Assembly: GCF_014635725.1 (NCBI RefSeq)
Contig: NZ_BMDJ01000014.1
Location: 16,782 to 80,781, forward strand
DNA length: 64,000 bases
Direction: 5' to 3'
Source: Pedobacter mendelii
Lineage (GTDB): Bacteria > Bacteroidota > Bacteroidia > Sphingobacteriales > Sphingobacteriaceae
Below the pieces are notes generated by a model. That model saw only the letters and a list, made by a program, of their open reading frames with translations. It had not been told where the DNA came from and searched no databases. Below, one piece after another: positions 7,857 to 16,327 of this stretch. Positions within the stretch are counted from its first letter, which is position 1; the number at the start of each line of letters is the position of its first letter. Position numbers and translations under genes: made by a program.

Positions 7857-8087
7857 TTAAATTGGCGCTGTATAAAATACCTCCAGAACAATACAATTAA
7901 ATCCAAGCCGGTTTAATAAGGAAACAACAATATCGTTAACATCTTCAGATGAATCAATTCTTAAAATTTTATCACAATCTGAAAGGTCTATGTTCCAGCT
8001 TAAATCGGGAACCTGATGATTTAAATTTGATATAAGTTGATTCAAATCTATTTCTGAATGCACATTTGTTTTAAATACGGATATCAT
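7857..8087 (-). CDS. HMA-like (metal-chaperone fold) small protein lacking CXXC
   Basis: I start the protein at ATG 8087 (76 residues, MISVFKTNVHSEIDLNQLI). An in-frame TTG at 8267 would add 60 residues that do not look like part of the domain. The sequence follows the beta-alpha-beta-beta-alpha-beta pattern of heavy-metal-associated domains: strand ISVFKTNV, helix, strand LSWNIDLSDCDKILRID, helix DIVVSLLNRLGF, strand. The GMTCxxC metal loop is replaced by HSEIDL. Bacteroidetes carry many such HMA-like proteins without the metal cysteines. Their role is unknown. No copper or efflux gene is nearby. Confidence 0.55.
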   Translation of the reverse strand: MISVFKTNVHSEIDLNQLISNLNHQVPDLSWNIDLSDCDKILRIDSSEDVNDIVVSLLNRLGFNCIVLEVFYTAPI

Positions 8088-8309
8088 AAGTTCAGTTTTT
8101 AATTTCTGGAAATCATATTGCAGGAATTGAGTTTTTTGAGGTAGACGAATGAATAGAGAGATTACTTTAATATTTTTTAAAAAAAATAGATTTTCTTTTG
8201 TGCGTTCTGCCCGATTTAGAATAGATATTAAACTTTCGGTGTTTAATCTGGTCAAATTAATACACAAAGTATAAAACTTGATTTATTGTTTAATTAAAAC
8301 ATTTAGGTT

Positions 8310-8468
8310 ATGAAAAGAATAGTTTATGTTATGCTATTATTTATAATGGCAATTAATTTTACTGGATGTGTAGTTAGAACAAGAGCACCGAAGGCACATT
8401 GGGTACCTGGACATTACAATGTTGGTCCTTATGGCGGCAGACATTGGGTTGCAGGACACTACCGCTAA
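8310..8468 (+). CDS. Small WVPGHY-repeat lipoprotein
   Basis: This 52-residue gene starts MKRIVYVMLLFIMAINFTGC; the last residues (FTGC) form a lipobox, so the mature protein begins at Cys20. The short mature part carries two tryptophan repeats, HWVPGHY and HWVAGHY, of the YXWGXW/WXXGHW type seen in small envelope proteins of Bacteroidetes and Proteobacteria. It probably sits on the inner or outer membrane facing the periplasm. It is one gene, convergent with the 72-aa gene downstream, with a strong hairpin between them. Confidence 0.7.
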   Translation: MKRIVYVMLLFIMAINFTGCVVRTRAPKAHWVPGHYNVGPYGGRHWVAGHYR

Positions 8469-8483
8469 ACTGAGATTTGAATT

Positions 8484-8511
8484 GTTGCCATTGGTAGCAT
8501 CCGATGGCAGC
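8484..8511. terminator. Hairpin between convergent small genes
   Basis: An 11-bp stem (GTTGCCATTGG with CCGATGGCAGC, two G-U pairs) has a six-base loop. It lies 15 bases past the lipoprotein stop and before the stop of the converging gene. The T tract is poor, so efficiency is uncertain. Confidence 0.5.
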
Positions 8512-8527
8512 ATTTACGTTTTATATT

Positions 8528-8746
8528 CTAAGCGTTTGCTTCTACGATTAGCTTTAAAGCTTTTAAACGCCAAATAAGCGGTTGGTTAACGCGACTAGTT
8601 GGATCAATTTTTAGTGGTGTGAAATGGCTTTCTAAAAAATGTTCGTAATTATTAATTATCGTTGCCTGATTTAGGTAGATAGGAGTGGCCTGTTTTTCGG
8701 CGTTCTTAAAAAATTCTTCAAGTTTATTTACTTCTTCTATCGTCAT
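8528..8746 (-). CDS. Hypothetical 72-aa protein, DUF6965-like
   Basis: The 72-residue cytosolic protein reads MTIEEVNKLEEFFKNAE, then TPIYLNQATIINNYEHFLES and a final WRLKALKLI helix. This order (an acidic helix, the PIxLNxATxIxNxxxFxESH core, a closing Arg-Leu helix) resembles the short DUF6965 proteins that occur repeatedly in Sphingobacteriaceae. Their function is not known. The gene lies between the lipoprotein and the rhamnosidase gene on the rhamnosidase strand, with about 100 bases on the upstream side, so it probably has its own promoter. Confidence 0.55.
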   Translation of the reverse strand: MTIEEVNKLEEFFKNAEKQATPIYLNQATIINNYEHFLESHFTPLKIDPTSRVNQPLIWRLKALKLIVEANA

Positions 8747-8852
8747 AATTCAAATTTAGTAAAAAGCAAGGCATATTACAGATTTGCTTTATAACTTTCG
8801 TTTAGTTTCCTGAAGCTCAGTAATATCATTTTTCGGTATAATTTTTAATGCA

Positions 8853-11519
8853 TCAATTAGCCAAATTTTCATATTTATATTCAAAATAATAATTACCAGA
8901 ACCAACCATTTCTTTTTTATTGTTTTTTGGAAGTAGGATAGTAGCACTTGTATTTGATGGAATAGTTATATCAAGTTTAAAAATGCCATTGTTTAACGTC
9001 CATGATGATTTTATTTTTCCATAACTTGTTTCAAGTTCAGCATCTGCGCTAGTTAATCCACCGCCGGGCTTAGGTGAAATTATGATGGCCTTATATCCCG
9101 GCTGTTCTGCAACTACATTAATTCCTGCTATGTTTTTATACATCCAATCGCCAATTGCGCCATAAGCATAATGATTGTAAGAATTCATATTAGGTGTTTG
9201 AAAACTACCATCTGGTTTTATACCATCCCATCGCTCCCAAATGGTTGTTGCACCCATTTTAACCGGATATAGCCATGAAGGATATTTTTCTTGCATTAGC
9301 AAATCATAAGCTATATTTTCGAACCCAAAACGGCTTAGCACATGGCATAAATAAGGCGTTCCTAAAAAGCCTGTTGTAAGGTGGTTGCCATAACTTTTTA
9401 CGTTTTGAACCAATCTTTCTGCAGCCTGCAGCCTTAAATTTTGAGGAAGCATATCAAATTGTAGCGCAAGTACATAAGCAGTTTGCGTATTAGAAACAAG
9501 TTTTCCGTTTGGTGTCATATATTCTTTTAAGTAAGCTGTTTTAATGCGTTCTTGCAATGCCTCGTATAATTTAGCATCTTCATTTTTATTTAAAACCTTC
9601 GCTGAATTTATTAGCAGTTGTACAGAATGTGAGTAAAAAGTTTGTGCAATCATATACTTATCTGTAACTGCTGCACGGCCATCGTTATCATCATCGGGGC
9701 GATAGAAAAGCCAATCTCCAAAATGGAAGCCGCTATTCCATAAATCATTTTTTGCAACTGATGAAACATAATCAACCCATTTTTTCATACTTTCATATTG
9801 TGCTTCTAAAATACCTTTATCACCATATAAAACATACATGTCCCAGGGTATTATCGTTGCAACATCTGCCCAGCCGGCAGAACCATTAGCACCTTCATTA
9901 AGTACATTAGGCACTACATAAGGTATACTTCCATTGGGTAACTGATCTGCTTTTACATCCTTCAGCCATTTTGTAAAAAAACCAGAAACGTCCATGTTGT
10001 AAGCCGCAGTTTTTGAAAATGCCTGTGCATCACCTGTCCAGCCCAATCGCTCATCCCGTTGCGGGCAATCAGTAGGTACATCAACAAAATTGCCTTTTTG
10101 TCCCCATTCAATATTATGCTGTAGCTGATTTAAAAGTGGATTAGAGGTGCTAAACTTCCCTGTTACTTTCATATCCGAGTAAATCGCAACGGCTTTAAAG
10201 TTTTCTAAATTAATTGTTCCCGGATAACCTTCTACCTTTATATATCTAAATCCCTGAAAGGTAAAATGTGGTTCAAAAACCTGCTCATCGCTACCTTTCA
10301 AAATATAATTATTTTGCTGTTTGGCACTGCGTAAATTACTTGTGTAAAAATTACCTGCTTTATCCAAAACCTCGCTATGGCTTATTGTAATTTTAGTGCC
10401 CGATCGTCCTTTTGCTTTCAATATTACCCAACCAACAAGGTTTTGTCCAAAATCGATAATGGTTTCGTCTTTGGGTGTTTTAATAATTTTTATCGCTTTA
10501 AATTCCTCATGTTTTTTTACTGCAGGTCCGCTCATGCCAATTAGTTTTTCAGTTCCTTTATCTAAAATTCTTACTGCTTTCCACGAGCTATTTTCCTGAT
10601 AACCAGCAGTTGTCCATCCTGGCAGTTCGAGCCTTGCATCGTAAGTTTCTCCATCATAAATACTCGATGCCAAAATAGGTCCATTATTGCTTTTCCAGCT
10701 TTCATCCGAACTAATAATTTCTTTTTCCCCATCTGTATACTCAATTTCGAGCTGTAGTAATAACGCTCTGGTATCTCCGTAAAATTTATTCTGATTATCA
10801 AATCCTATTCTACCTTTGTACCAGCCATCCCCGAGTGAAATGCCAATCGCATTTGCCCCATTTTTTATTGAGCCAGTAATATCATAAACCTGATATTGAA
10901 GATGATTTTTATAACTTGTCCAGCCGGGTGATAGATATTCATTCCCCAACCGCTTACCATTAATATTTGCTTCATATAAACCTTTAGCAGTAATGTATAT
11001 CATTGCCGACTTAATTTTTTTATTGAGGTTAAACTCTTTTCTAAACAGAGGGCTAATTAAAGAAGTATCCTGATTTGGGGTGCAAATCCACTTCGCGGTC
11101 CAATCTGCCACACCCAAGCCTGTTTGAAAATACTGAATTGCTGACCAAGGAGAGGTGTTTCCATGATTATCTTTTACTTTAACTTGCCAATAATATTTAG
11201 TTTTAGACAAAAGGGCCGGACCTTCATAAGCTGTAAGCACAGAATGGTCATTTTTTTTAGCAATTTTTACTGAATTTCTATCTGTAATTAAAGGATTATT
11301 GCTAATTCTAATTTCATAGCTGGTTTGCATTGTATTTTGCAAATCGGAGTTGATTTTCCAACTAAACCGTAAGTGGGAATTATCGACACTGAGTGGATTT
11401 ATTTGATGCTCTACCGTTAAATTATTAACAGAAAGTTTTTGAGCGAATGTATCCATATTGAAAATTATTATCATGAAAAACACTACTAATAAAAATGGGT
11501 TATTGATTAGCTTGCTCAT
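8853..11519 (-). CDS. Alpha-L-rhamnosidase, glycoside hydrolase family 78
   Basis: The 888-residue enzyme cleaves terminal alpha-L-rhamnose by inversion. A signal peptide ends near residue 26 (NMDTFA). A fibronectin-like N-terminal domain follows (LSVNNLTVEHQINPLSVDN...), then the Bac_rhamnosid_N sandwich from about 140, a Rhamnosid beta-domain near 330-450, and the six-hairpin catalytic barrel from about 460. Around residue 483, DCPQRDERLGWTGDAQAF carries the catalytic acid region; GATTIWERWDG near residue 770 supplies the second acidic residue. A C-terminal beta-sandwich ends the protein. The length is normal. A second GH78 enzyme of nearly the same size is at 47964. No transporter sits beside it, so it may act on rhamnosides released by another locus. 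Confidence 0.93.
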   Translation of the reverse strand: MSKLINNPFLLVVFFMIIIFNMDTFAQKLSVNNLTVEHQINPLSVDNSHLRFSWKINSDLQNTMQTSYEIRISNNPLITDRNSVKIAKKNDHSVLTAYEGPALLSKTKYYWQVKVKDNHGNTSPWSAIQYFQTGLGVADWTAKWICTPNQDTSLISPLFRKEFNLNKKIKSAMIYITAKGLYEANINGKRLGNEYLSPGWTSYKNHLQYQVYDITGSIKNGANAIGISLGDGWYKGRIGFDNQNKFYGDTRALLLQLEIEYTDGEKEIISSDESWKSNNGPILASSIYDGETYDARLELPGWTTAGYQENSSWKAVRILDKGTEKLIGMSGPAVKKHEEFKAIKIIKTPKDETIIDFGQNLVGWVILKAKGRSGTKITISHSEVLDKAGNFYTSNLRSAKQQNNYILKGSDEQVFEPHFTFQGFRYIKVEGYPGTINLENFKAVAIYSDMKVTGKFSTSNPLLNQLQHNIEWGQKGNFVDVPTDCPQRDERLGWTGDAQAFSKTAAYNMDVSGFFTKWLKDVKADQLPNGSIPYVVPNVLNEGANGSAGWADVATIIPWDMYVLYGDKGILEAQYESMKKWVDYVSSVAKNDLWNSGFHFGDWLFYRPDDDNDGRAAVTDKYMIAQTFYSHSVQLLINSAKVLNKNEDAKLYEALQERIKTAYLKEYMTPNGKLVSNTQTAYVLALQFDMLPQNLRLQAAERLVQNVKSYGNHLTTGFLGTPYLCHVLSRFGFENIAYDLLMQEKYPSWLYPVKMGATTIWERWDGIKPDGSFQTPNMNSYNHYAYGAIGDWMYKNIAGINVVAEQPGYKAIIISPKPGGGLTSADAELETSYGKIKSSWTLNNGIFKLDITIPSNTSATILLPKNNKKEMVGSGNYYFEYKYENLAN

Positions 11520-11733
11520 AACGATTTTATTTGTTGGTTTATAAAAGTTTAAATTACTTTACTAAAACGATTTATCGAAATATTATAATGAAACTATTAA
11601 AAAAGTTACTTTAGTTTAAAGGAATATTAGCGCTAGTATTTTTTATATCCGAACATCTTTTAGTTAGAATGATGTGAAGGAAAATTGCATTAGTTAATTT
11701 GGTAATTAAGGTTCAGCTTTTACTTTTGCCGAT

Positions 11734-11819
11734 GGAAAGCGGGTAAAGTGGACGAATGTGGAAGTCTTGAAAACTGTTGACTGTAATATGTCGGGGGGGA
11801 TCGAATCCACCGCTTTCCG
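11734..11819 (+). tRNA. Degenerate tRNA-Ser(UGA)-like gene, probably a pseudogene
   Basis: The 86-base segment begins GGAAAGC and ends GCTTTCC plus discriminator G, a perfect 7-bp acceptor stem. The anticodon loop CTTGAAA gives anticodon TGA (serine), and a long variable arm is present as expected for tRNA-Ser. However, the anticodon stem has an A-G mismatch, the T stem has a G-A mismatch (GGGGG against CCACC), the T loop is ATCGAAT instead of TTCGAAT, and the D and variable arms pair poorly. No CCA is encoded, which is normal in Bacteroidetes. This pattern of scattered damage suggests a non-functional copy. Confidence 0.7.
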
Positions 11820-11856
11820 CTATATTCTTAGAAAGGCTATTAGTTTATCCTTTTTA

Positions 11857-12909
11857 TTAAGTAGTCGCATTTATTTTTTCTGCTGCAAATTGAATATCTT
11901 CTTCAGATGCTTCCGAAACATTATTAAGCTTTTCTATTTGAGGATTATAATGCAAGTTAACACACATCGGAAAATGATCTGAACCACAACTTTTTAATCT
12001 TTGTATAGAATTTAAAGAAAAATCCGGTGAACAGAAAATATGATCGAGTGGAAAGCGAAGGAAGAAATATTTAGCGTTGAAGCTATTAAAAAAACCTCTT
12101 CCACGTCTTGGATCGAGCAAACCACTTATTTTGCCAAAAAGTTCAGTTGTATAACTCCATGCCACATCATTTAAATCGCCCATTACAACAACAGGAAGCT
12201 TGCTGTTTTTTGCTTTTTTAGCTACCAACAATATTTCCTTATCACGCTCGGTAGATCTTGGGTTTTCTTGAGGTACAGGAGGCTGCGGGTGAAGGCAGAA
12301 AAGTTTAACCATTTGGCCTGATTTTAACTTAACTTCTGTTTCTATTGATGGAATATCTTGCTCCACTAAATATTTTACAGTTCCGCCATTAAATTCAAGT
12401 TTAGAATATAATAGCATTCCATAGGTGTTTTCTAATGGGATTTTTATCTGATAAGGGTACTGACCTTCGAGCGAATCCATTTGTTTTTGCCACCAAATAT
12501 TAGTTTCTACCAGCAATATTACATCTGGATTACAACTTGAAATTAATTTGTGATAATCATCCGATTTTTTGTTTTCCTGGTAAACATTAGCAATGAGCAG
12601 TTTAAGGCTGTTAGAATCTGTCGGTAATTTACTGCTCACAATCTGCTTTCTTCCTAATGGAGTAAAAGGAAGTACTAGGTAAATGAGGTAAACTAAATTA
12701 AGCAACAGTGCAATAAAAACTAGTATATCTGATAGCTTTTCCGGGTTTAAAAAAAACGTTAAACAAAATAAAAGTGCACCATTCAAAATCAATTTTTGGA
12801 TTCTCGGGTATTCGAAAACCCTGAAAATCCAGAAATCATGCCGAATGAATGGAATAATTGTAGCGCATATTATAAAGATGCTTAAGTAAACAAATATATC
12901 TTGTATCAA
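11857..12909 (-). CDS. Membrane-anchored endonuclease/exonuclease/phosphatase-family protein
   Basis: The 350-residue protein has three hydrophobic helices in residues 1-85 and then an EEP-fold hydrolase domain. Catalytic landmarks are LLIANVYQEN (about residue 108), the metal-binding glutamate in VILLVETN, VVVMGDLNDVAW, PLDHIF and the terminal GSDHFPM. It resembles the YafD-type membrane EEP proteins, whose substrate is uncertain; they may be phosphodiesterases acting on the periplasmic or cytosolic face. It is followed on the same strand by nothing but the degenerate tRNA. It lies 25 bases downstream of the AI-2E-type permease gene and is probably co-transcribed with it. Confidence 0.88.
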   Translation of the reverse strand: MIQDIFVYLSIFIICATIIPFIRHDFWIFRVFEYPRIQKLILNGALLFCLTFFLNPEKLSDILVFIALLLNLVYLIYLVLPFTPLGRKQIVSSKLPTDSNSLKLLIANVYQENKKSDDYHKLISSCNPDVILLVETNIWWQKQMDSLEGQYPYQIKIPLENTYGMLLYSKLEFNGGTVKYLVEQDIPSIETEVKLKSGQMVKLFCLHPQPPVPQENPRSTERDKEILLVAKKAKNSKLPVVVMGDLNDVAWSYTTELFGKISGLLDPRRGRGFFNSFNAKYFFLRFPLDHIFCSPDFSLNSIQRLKSCGSDHFPMCVNLHYNPQIEKLNNVSEASEEDIQFAAEKINATT

Positions 12910-12934
12910 ACCCTTAAATTTATATAACTGTGTG

Positions 12935-14032
12935 CTAATTTTTTTCAGAAAGAGCAGGTTTTTTTCTTCTTAGGCGTTTAATTTGCCCCATGTGCTCAGT
13001 TGGTATAGTATCTCCAAGTAGCTTACCCCAAGGTTTTAACCCTTCAATTCGATCAAAAATTATCTTTAATACTGCAATAAACGGAATGGATAAAAACATA
13101 CCTGGAACGCCCCAAAGCGCAGCGCCCAAGAGCACAATAACGATGGATATTAACGCATTTATTTGCACTTTAGAAGACACAATTCGCGGTACAAGAATGT
13201 TATTATCAATAAATTGTATCAATGCATAAGCGCCAACAATAAGCAGCTGTGTGGTAAAACCATCTGTTGTTAAAGTGGCCATAAGTACAGGAAGTAATAT
13301 TGCAATAATTCCCCCGATGTATGGTAGCAGATTTAAAATAGCTCCAATTACACCAATTAAAATTGCATTTTGTACACCTAAAATTAATAGTGCACATGAA
13401 TTCATAACGGCAACTATTGACGTTTCAATCAACAAGCCAATGATGTAACTTTGGATTGCAGATTTGGTCTCTGATAAAATTTCACCAACCTTTTTCTGGT
13501 TTTCTTCAGAAAAAACCTCATACAGGAAATTCAGTATTAAGGTTTTATAAAACATGATTAGAAAAGTATAAACAGGAATTAAAAATATAACACTTAATAC
13601 CCCAAGTACGCCACTTAAAGTTTGTCCAATCATCGCTTTGCTACCTTTAGCGGCATCATTAAGTATTTCTACCTGCTTTTGAGTGGTTATGCCAAATGTT
13701 TCATGAAGCCATTTTTGTCCAATAATCAGCAATTCTGAAAACTTTTGTTTCATTTGATCAAGGTTATCGAAGAAATGTGCGATTTGTGAAGAAAGAAAAT
13801 ACATTAGTCCGAACAGAATTAATACTGCTATTATCATGGTTAGTAGTATGCTCAAAACCTTTGGCATTTTTCTACCGAGGCGGTTGGCTAATGGATTTAG
13901 TAAGATTGCAATAAGTGTTGCAAATGCAAGCGGAACCAGTACATCCCGAAGTACATTCAGTATAAATACAATTATAACAAGGCCTAAAAGTATAATCGGC
14001 GCCTTAATGTAGAATGGGAAATTTTTAACCAT
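12935..14032 (-). CDS. AI-2E family (UPF0118/PerM-like) transporter
   Basis: The 365-residue integral membrane protein shows the family layout. There are three N-terminal helices (FYIKAPIILLGLVIIVFIL, LVPLAFATLIAILLNPLANRL, ILLTMIIAVLILFGLMYFL), a cytosolic or periplasmic amphipathic region, and then a run of helices. The conserved GVIGAILNLLPYIGGIIA and IQFIDNNILVPRIVSSK motifs are typical. Members export small solutes, for example Na+/H+ exchange or AI-2 in E. coli TqsA; the substrate here is unknown. It is the first gene of a likely two-gene transcript with the EEP protein. Confidence 0.88.
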   Translation of the reverse strand: MVKNFPFYIKAPIILLGLVIIVFILNVLRDVLVPLAFATLIAILLNPLANRLGRKMPKVLSILLTMIIAVLILFGLMYFLSSQIAHFFDNLDQMKQKFSELLIIGQKWLHETFGITTQKQVEILNDAAKGSKAMIGQTLSGVLGVLSVIFLIPVYTFLIMFYKTLILNFLYEVFSEENQKKVGEILSETKSAIQSYIIGLLIETSIVAVMNSCALLILGVQNAILIGVIGAILNLLPYIGGIIAILLPVLMATLTTDGFTTQLLIVGAYALIQFIDNNILVPRIVSSKVQINALISIVIVLLGAALWGVPGMFLSIPFIAVLKIIFDRIEGLKPWGKLLGDTIPTEHMGQIKRLRRKKPALSEKN

Positions 14033-14269
14033 GGTTATTTAAATGATTATGTTTAACAATAAATATAAATAAATGTTTAACTATATACCCTCTTAAATTA
14101 ATTTGCAATTAACAAATCAATAAGATACTTTTGAAATCTGGAAAAACGTAATAGAGGATAGCTTGCTATCGTATTAAGCGACTTTTTCCTTAACCTTTTT
14201 ATAATGAGTTAGGGAGAATTAAAGCGTAACTAATACATCTCTTTATTCGTTAATCTAATTTAAAATTGT

Positions 14270-14378
14270 GGATTACAGGAATCAAAACATTTTCATGATC
14301 TTTTGAGTAATTGATTGTTTTGTGCACTAACCCCACGCCATTTAGCCTATCGTTTTGTTACGATAGGCTTTTTTATTT
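14270..14378 (+). ncRNA. Candidate small RNA ending at an orphan terminator
   Basis: A strong rho-independent terminator at 14344 has no plus-strand coding gene upstream, since the nearest gene on the left is on the minus strand. A promoter-like TAAAATTG around 14262 would give a transcript of about 100 bases with a possible internal CAAAACA/TGTTTTG helix. I cannot match it to a known RNA family. The start is a guess, while the terminator is solid. Confidence 0.35.
14344..14378 (+). terminator. Orphan rho-independent terminator
   Basis: A perfect 10-bp stem (AGCCTATCGT with ACGATAGGCT) has a TTTGTT loop and is followed at once by TTTTTTATTTT. It is oriented for the plus strand only, and no plus-strand gene precedes it within the intergenic region. 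Confidence 0.85.
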
Positions 14379-14486
14379 TCACTTAAGGTAATGACTTTTG
14401 TCAACTTGTTTTTTCTAACAATCGTTAATGCCATGCTTAACGCAAAAAACTTTGTTGCTATTTTTATTTTATCTAAGTTCTCCAAT

Positions 14487-14753
14487 ATGAAAGCAATAAT
14501 TGAAAAGCAAAAGATAAGATCTTTTTTAAGAAAGATGGATCTGGAATGGCCGGGTAAAATCGAGCGTGTAAGCTTTAAATCAGAAGATTTGGTGTTTGTT
14601 CATTTACAGGATGATATTCCTCCTGTAGAATTTGCCGAGAGTTTATTGCCTAAAGTTAATGTATTTGTCGATTTCTCTACACCACTAAAAATATGTTTTT
14701 TAAATACAGATGGAGAAGGCAGCAGCAGTTTAGTTTTTAACTGGGTAGCATAA
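14487..14753 (+). CDS. Hypothetical 88-aa protein
   Basis: I place the start at ATG 14487 (MKAIIEKQKIRSFLRKMDLE). An upstream in-frame ATG at 14391 lies right after the terminator and adds an unlikely hydrophobic extension. The 88-residue protein is soluble, with a basic helix followed by beta strands (KIERVSFKSEDLVFVHLQDD, VNVFVDFSTPLKICFLNTDG). No family is recognised. It is a single gene between the AI-2E transporter region and D-lactate dehydrogenase. Confidence 0.5.
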   Translation: MKAIIEKQKIRSFLRKMDLEWPGKIERVSFKSEDLVFVHLQDDIPPVEFAESLLPKVNVFVDFSTPLKICFLNTDGEGSSSLVFNWVA

Positions 14754-14889
14754 TTTTATATTTTATTAATTTCGGGTGAATGCTATTTAGCAGTTGCTCG
14801 CTCTTTTTTTAAGCACTGTTTAAGTTAGTGTAATCAATTCCTCCTGCCTACGGCTTAATATGATTACATTAGGAGAAAACCATATTTTT

Positions 14890-15876
14890 ATGAAAATTGC
14901 TGTATTCAGTACTTGTTCTTACGATAAAGATTTTCTTGAACTTTTAAATACAGGGCATGAATTATCTTATTTTACGGAAACCCTCAACCTGCAAAATGTT
15001 TTACTTACAAAAGGATTCGATGCGCTGTGTATTTTTGTGAATGATAAAGCAGACGCTGAAATATTACCAAAACTAGCTGAAAATGGTATAAAGTTAATAT
15101 TGCTTCGTTGTGCAGGTTTTAATAATGTTAATCTGGAGGTGGCAGGAGAACTTGGAATTAAAGTACTTCACGTTCCTGCATATTCGCCAGAAGCTGTGGC
15201 AGAACATGCTATGGCAATGATATTAACATTAAATCGCAAAATACACAAAGCTTATAACCGGGTTCGTGAAGGAAACTTTTCATTGGAAAACCTAATGGGA
15301 TTTAACATGCTTGGGTGTAAGGTTGCCTTGATAGGTACTGGAAATATTGGCAAAGCTTTTTATCGGATTCTAAAGGGATTTGGTTGCCAGGTTTCAGCTT
15401 TCGATCCCTCACCTGATGCAGAACTTCAATCGGAAGGCTTAAAATATGAAAACTTAAAAGATGTGTTAAATGATGCAGAAATCGTTTCATTGCATTGTCC
15501 TTTAAACGAAGATACCTTCCATATGATTAATGCAATAACTTTAAAACTCTTTAAAAAAGGCGCAATGCTTATCAATACCAGCAGAGGTGGTTTAATTGCA
15601 ACGGCTGATGTAATTGATGCATTAAAATCCGGTCAGCTAGGTTATCTTGGACTTGATGTTTATGAGCAGGAAAGTAAACTTTTCTTTAAGGATTTATCTG
15701 CCAACATTATACAGGATGATCTTATTTCGAGGTTAATTTCGTTTCCAAATGTATTAATTACTGCCCACCAGGGTTTTTTTACAAAGGAAGCAATGTCTCA
15801 AATTGCAGCAGTTACATTTTCTAATGCAGATAATTTTTGTAAAGGACTTCCAATGAATAATGAATTATTGAATTAA
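14890..15876 (+). CDS. ldhA: D-lactate dehydrogenase (D-2-hydroxyacid dehydrogenase)
   Basis: The 328-residue NAD-dependent enzyme interconverts pyruvate and D-lactate. From ATG 14890 it begins MKIAVFSTCSYDKDFLELLN, very close to E. coli LdhA. A further in-frame ATG at 14860 would add ten residues not seen in the family. Landmarks are LRCAGFNNV, VPAYSPEAVAEHAMAMILTL, the nucleotide-binding GTGNIGKA, the substrate arginine in INTSRGGLI, LGLDVYEQES and the catalytic histidine in ITAHQGF. It stands as a single gene. It would regenerate NAD+ under low oxygen, consistent with the fermentative phosphoketolase cluster later in the window. Confidence 0.92.
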   Translation: MKIAVFSTCSYDKDFLELLNTGHELSYFTETLNLQNVLLTKGFDALCIFVNDKADAEILPKLAENGIKLILLRCAGFNNVNLEVAGELGIKVLHVPAYSPEAVAEHAMAMILTLNRKIHKAYNRVREGNFSLENLMGFNMLGCKVALIGTGNIGKAFYRILKGFGCQVSAFDPSPDAELQSEGLKYENLKDVLNDAEIVSLHCPLNEDTFHMINAITLKLFKKGAMLINTSRGGLIATADVIDALKSGQLGYLGLDVYEQESKLFFKDLSANIIQDDLISRLISFPNVLITAHQGFFTKEAMSQIAAVTFSNADNFCKGLPMNNELLN

Positions 15877-16015
15877 CGTAAGTCTTTGGTTATAAAAACA
15901 ATAGCTTTAGAGAATATTAGTTGATTTTTTCTTGCTTGGGTCCCATTTTTTGTTAAAAAATGTGAAATGTGAACAAAATTTGCATTAAAGTTGTATGATT
16001 AGTAAGTAATTTTTT

Positions 16016-16023
16016 TAGTTTTG
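16016..16023 (+). promoter_or_regulatory. Possible -7 box TAGTTTTG for the 76-aa gene
   Basis: TAGTTTTG fits the Bacteroidetes TAnnTTTG box, and TTG at 15991 lies 22 bases upstream. The box ends only five bases before ATG 16029, which would make the transcript leaderless or nearly so. Confidence 0.3.
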
Positions 16024-16028
16024 TGTTT

Positions 16029-16259
16029 ATGGAACAACGCAAATCCGATCTAAAAGACTTTTTAAAGAAGGTAAAAGAATTACGTGGTTTTGGAGATATG
16101 AATTCTTATCAGGTTGTTAGAGATTTCAAGTATCTGGCGGAAGATGAGCCTGATGAGAAATTAGATGTAATTATAGAAGACCTCTCAAATCCTCAAACTT
16201 ATAAAATCGGTAAAGAAAAACTTATTAAAAAAGTAGAACATAAATTAAAAGATTTATAA
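16029..16259 (+). CDS. Hypothetical 76-aa acidic/basic helical protein
   Basis: The real start is probably ATG 16029 (MEQRKSDLKDFLKKVKELRG); an in-frame GTG lies six bases earlier. The 76-residue product is highly charged and largely helical, with a central FKYLAEDEPDEKLDVIIEDL segment. There are no membrane helices and no family is recognised. A promoter-like TAGTTTTG lies almost against the start, so the message may lack a leader. Confidence 0.55.
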   Translation: MEQRKSDLKDFLKKVKELRGFGDMNSYQVVRDFKYLAEDEPDEKLDVIIEDLSNPQTYKIGKEKLIKKVEHKLKDL

Positions 16260-16327
16260 CAAGGCTTTAATAAATTATTTTCTTCTTTTTCTTAAGTATT
16301 CAAAACTTACCCTCCTAAAGCTAAATC

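Noticed and set aside
8088..8267. 60-residue N-terminal extension of the HMA-like gene
   Set aside because: It depends on a TTG start and does not resemble part of the domain.
11758..11982. 74-aa plus-strand frame across the tRNA-like sequence
   Set aside because: It runs through the tRNA-Ser remnant and into the antisense of the EEP gene.
14391..14486. Extended start of the 88-aa gene
   Set aside because: It begins right after the terminator and adds a hydrophobic stretch not consistent with the soluble protein.
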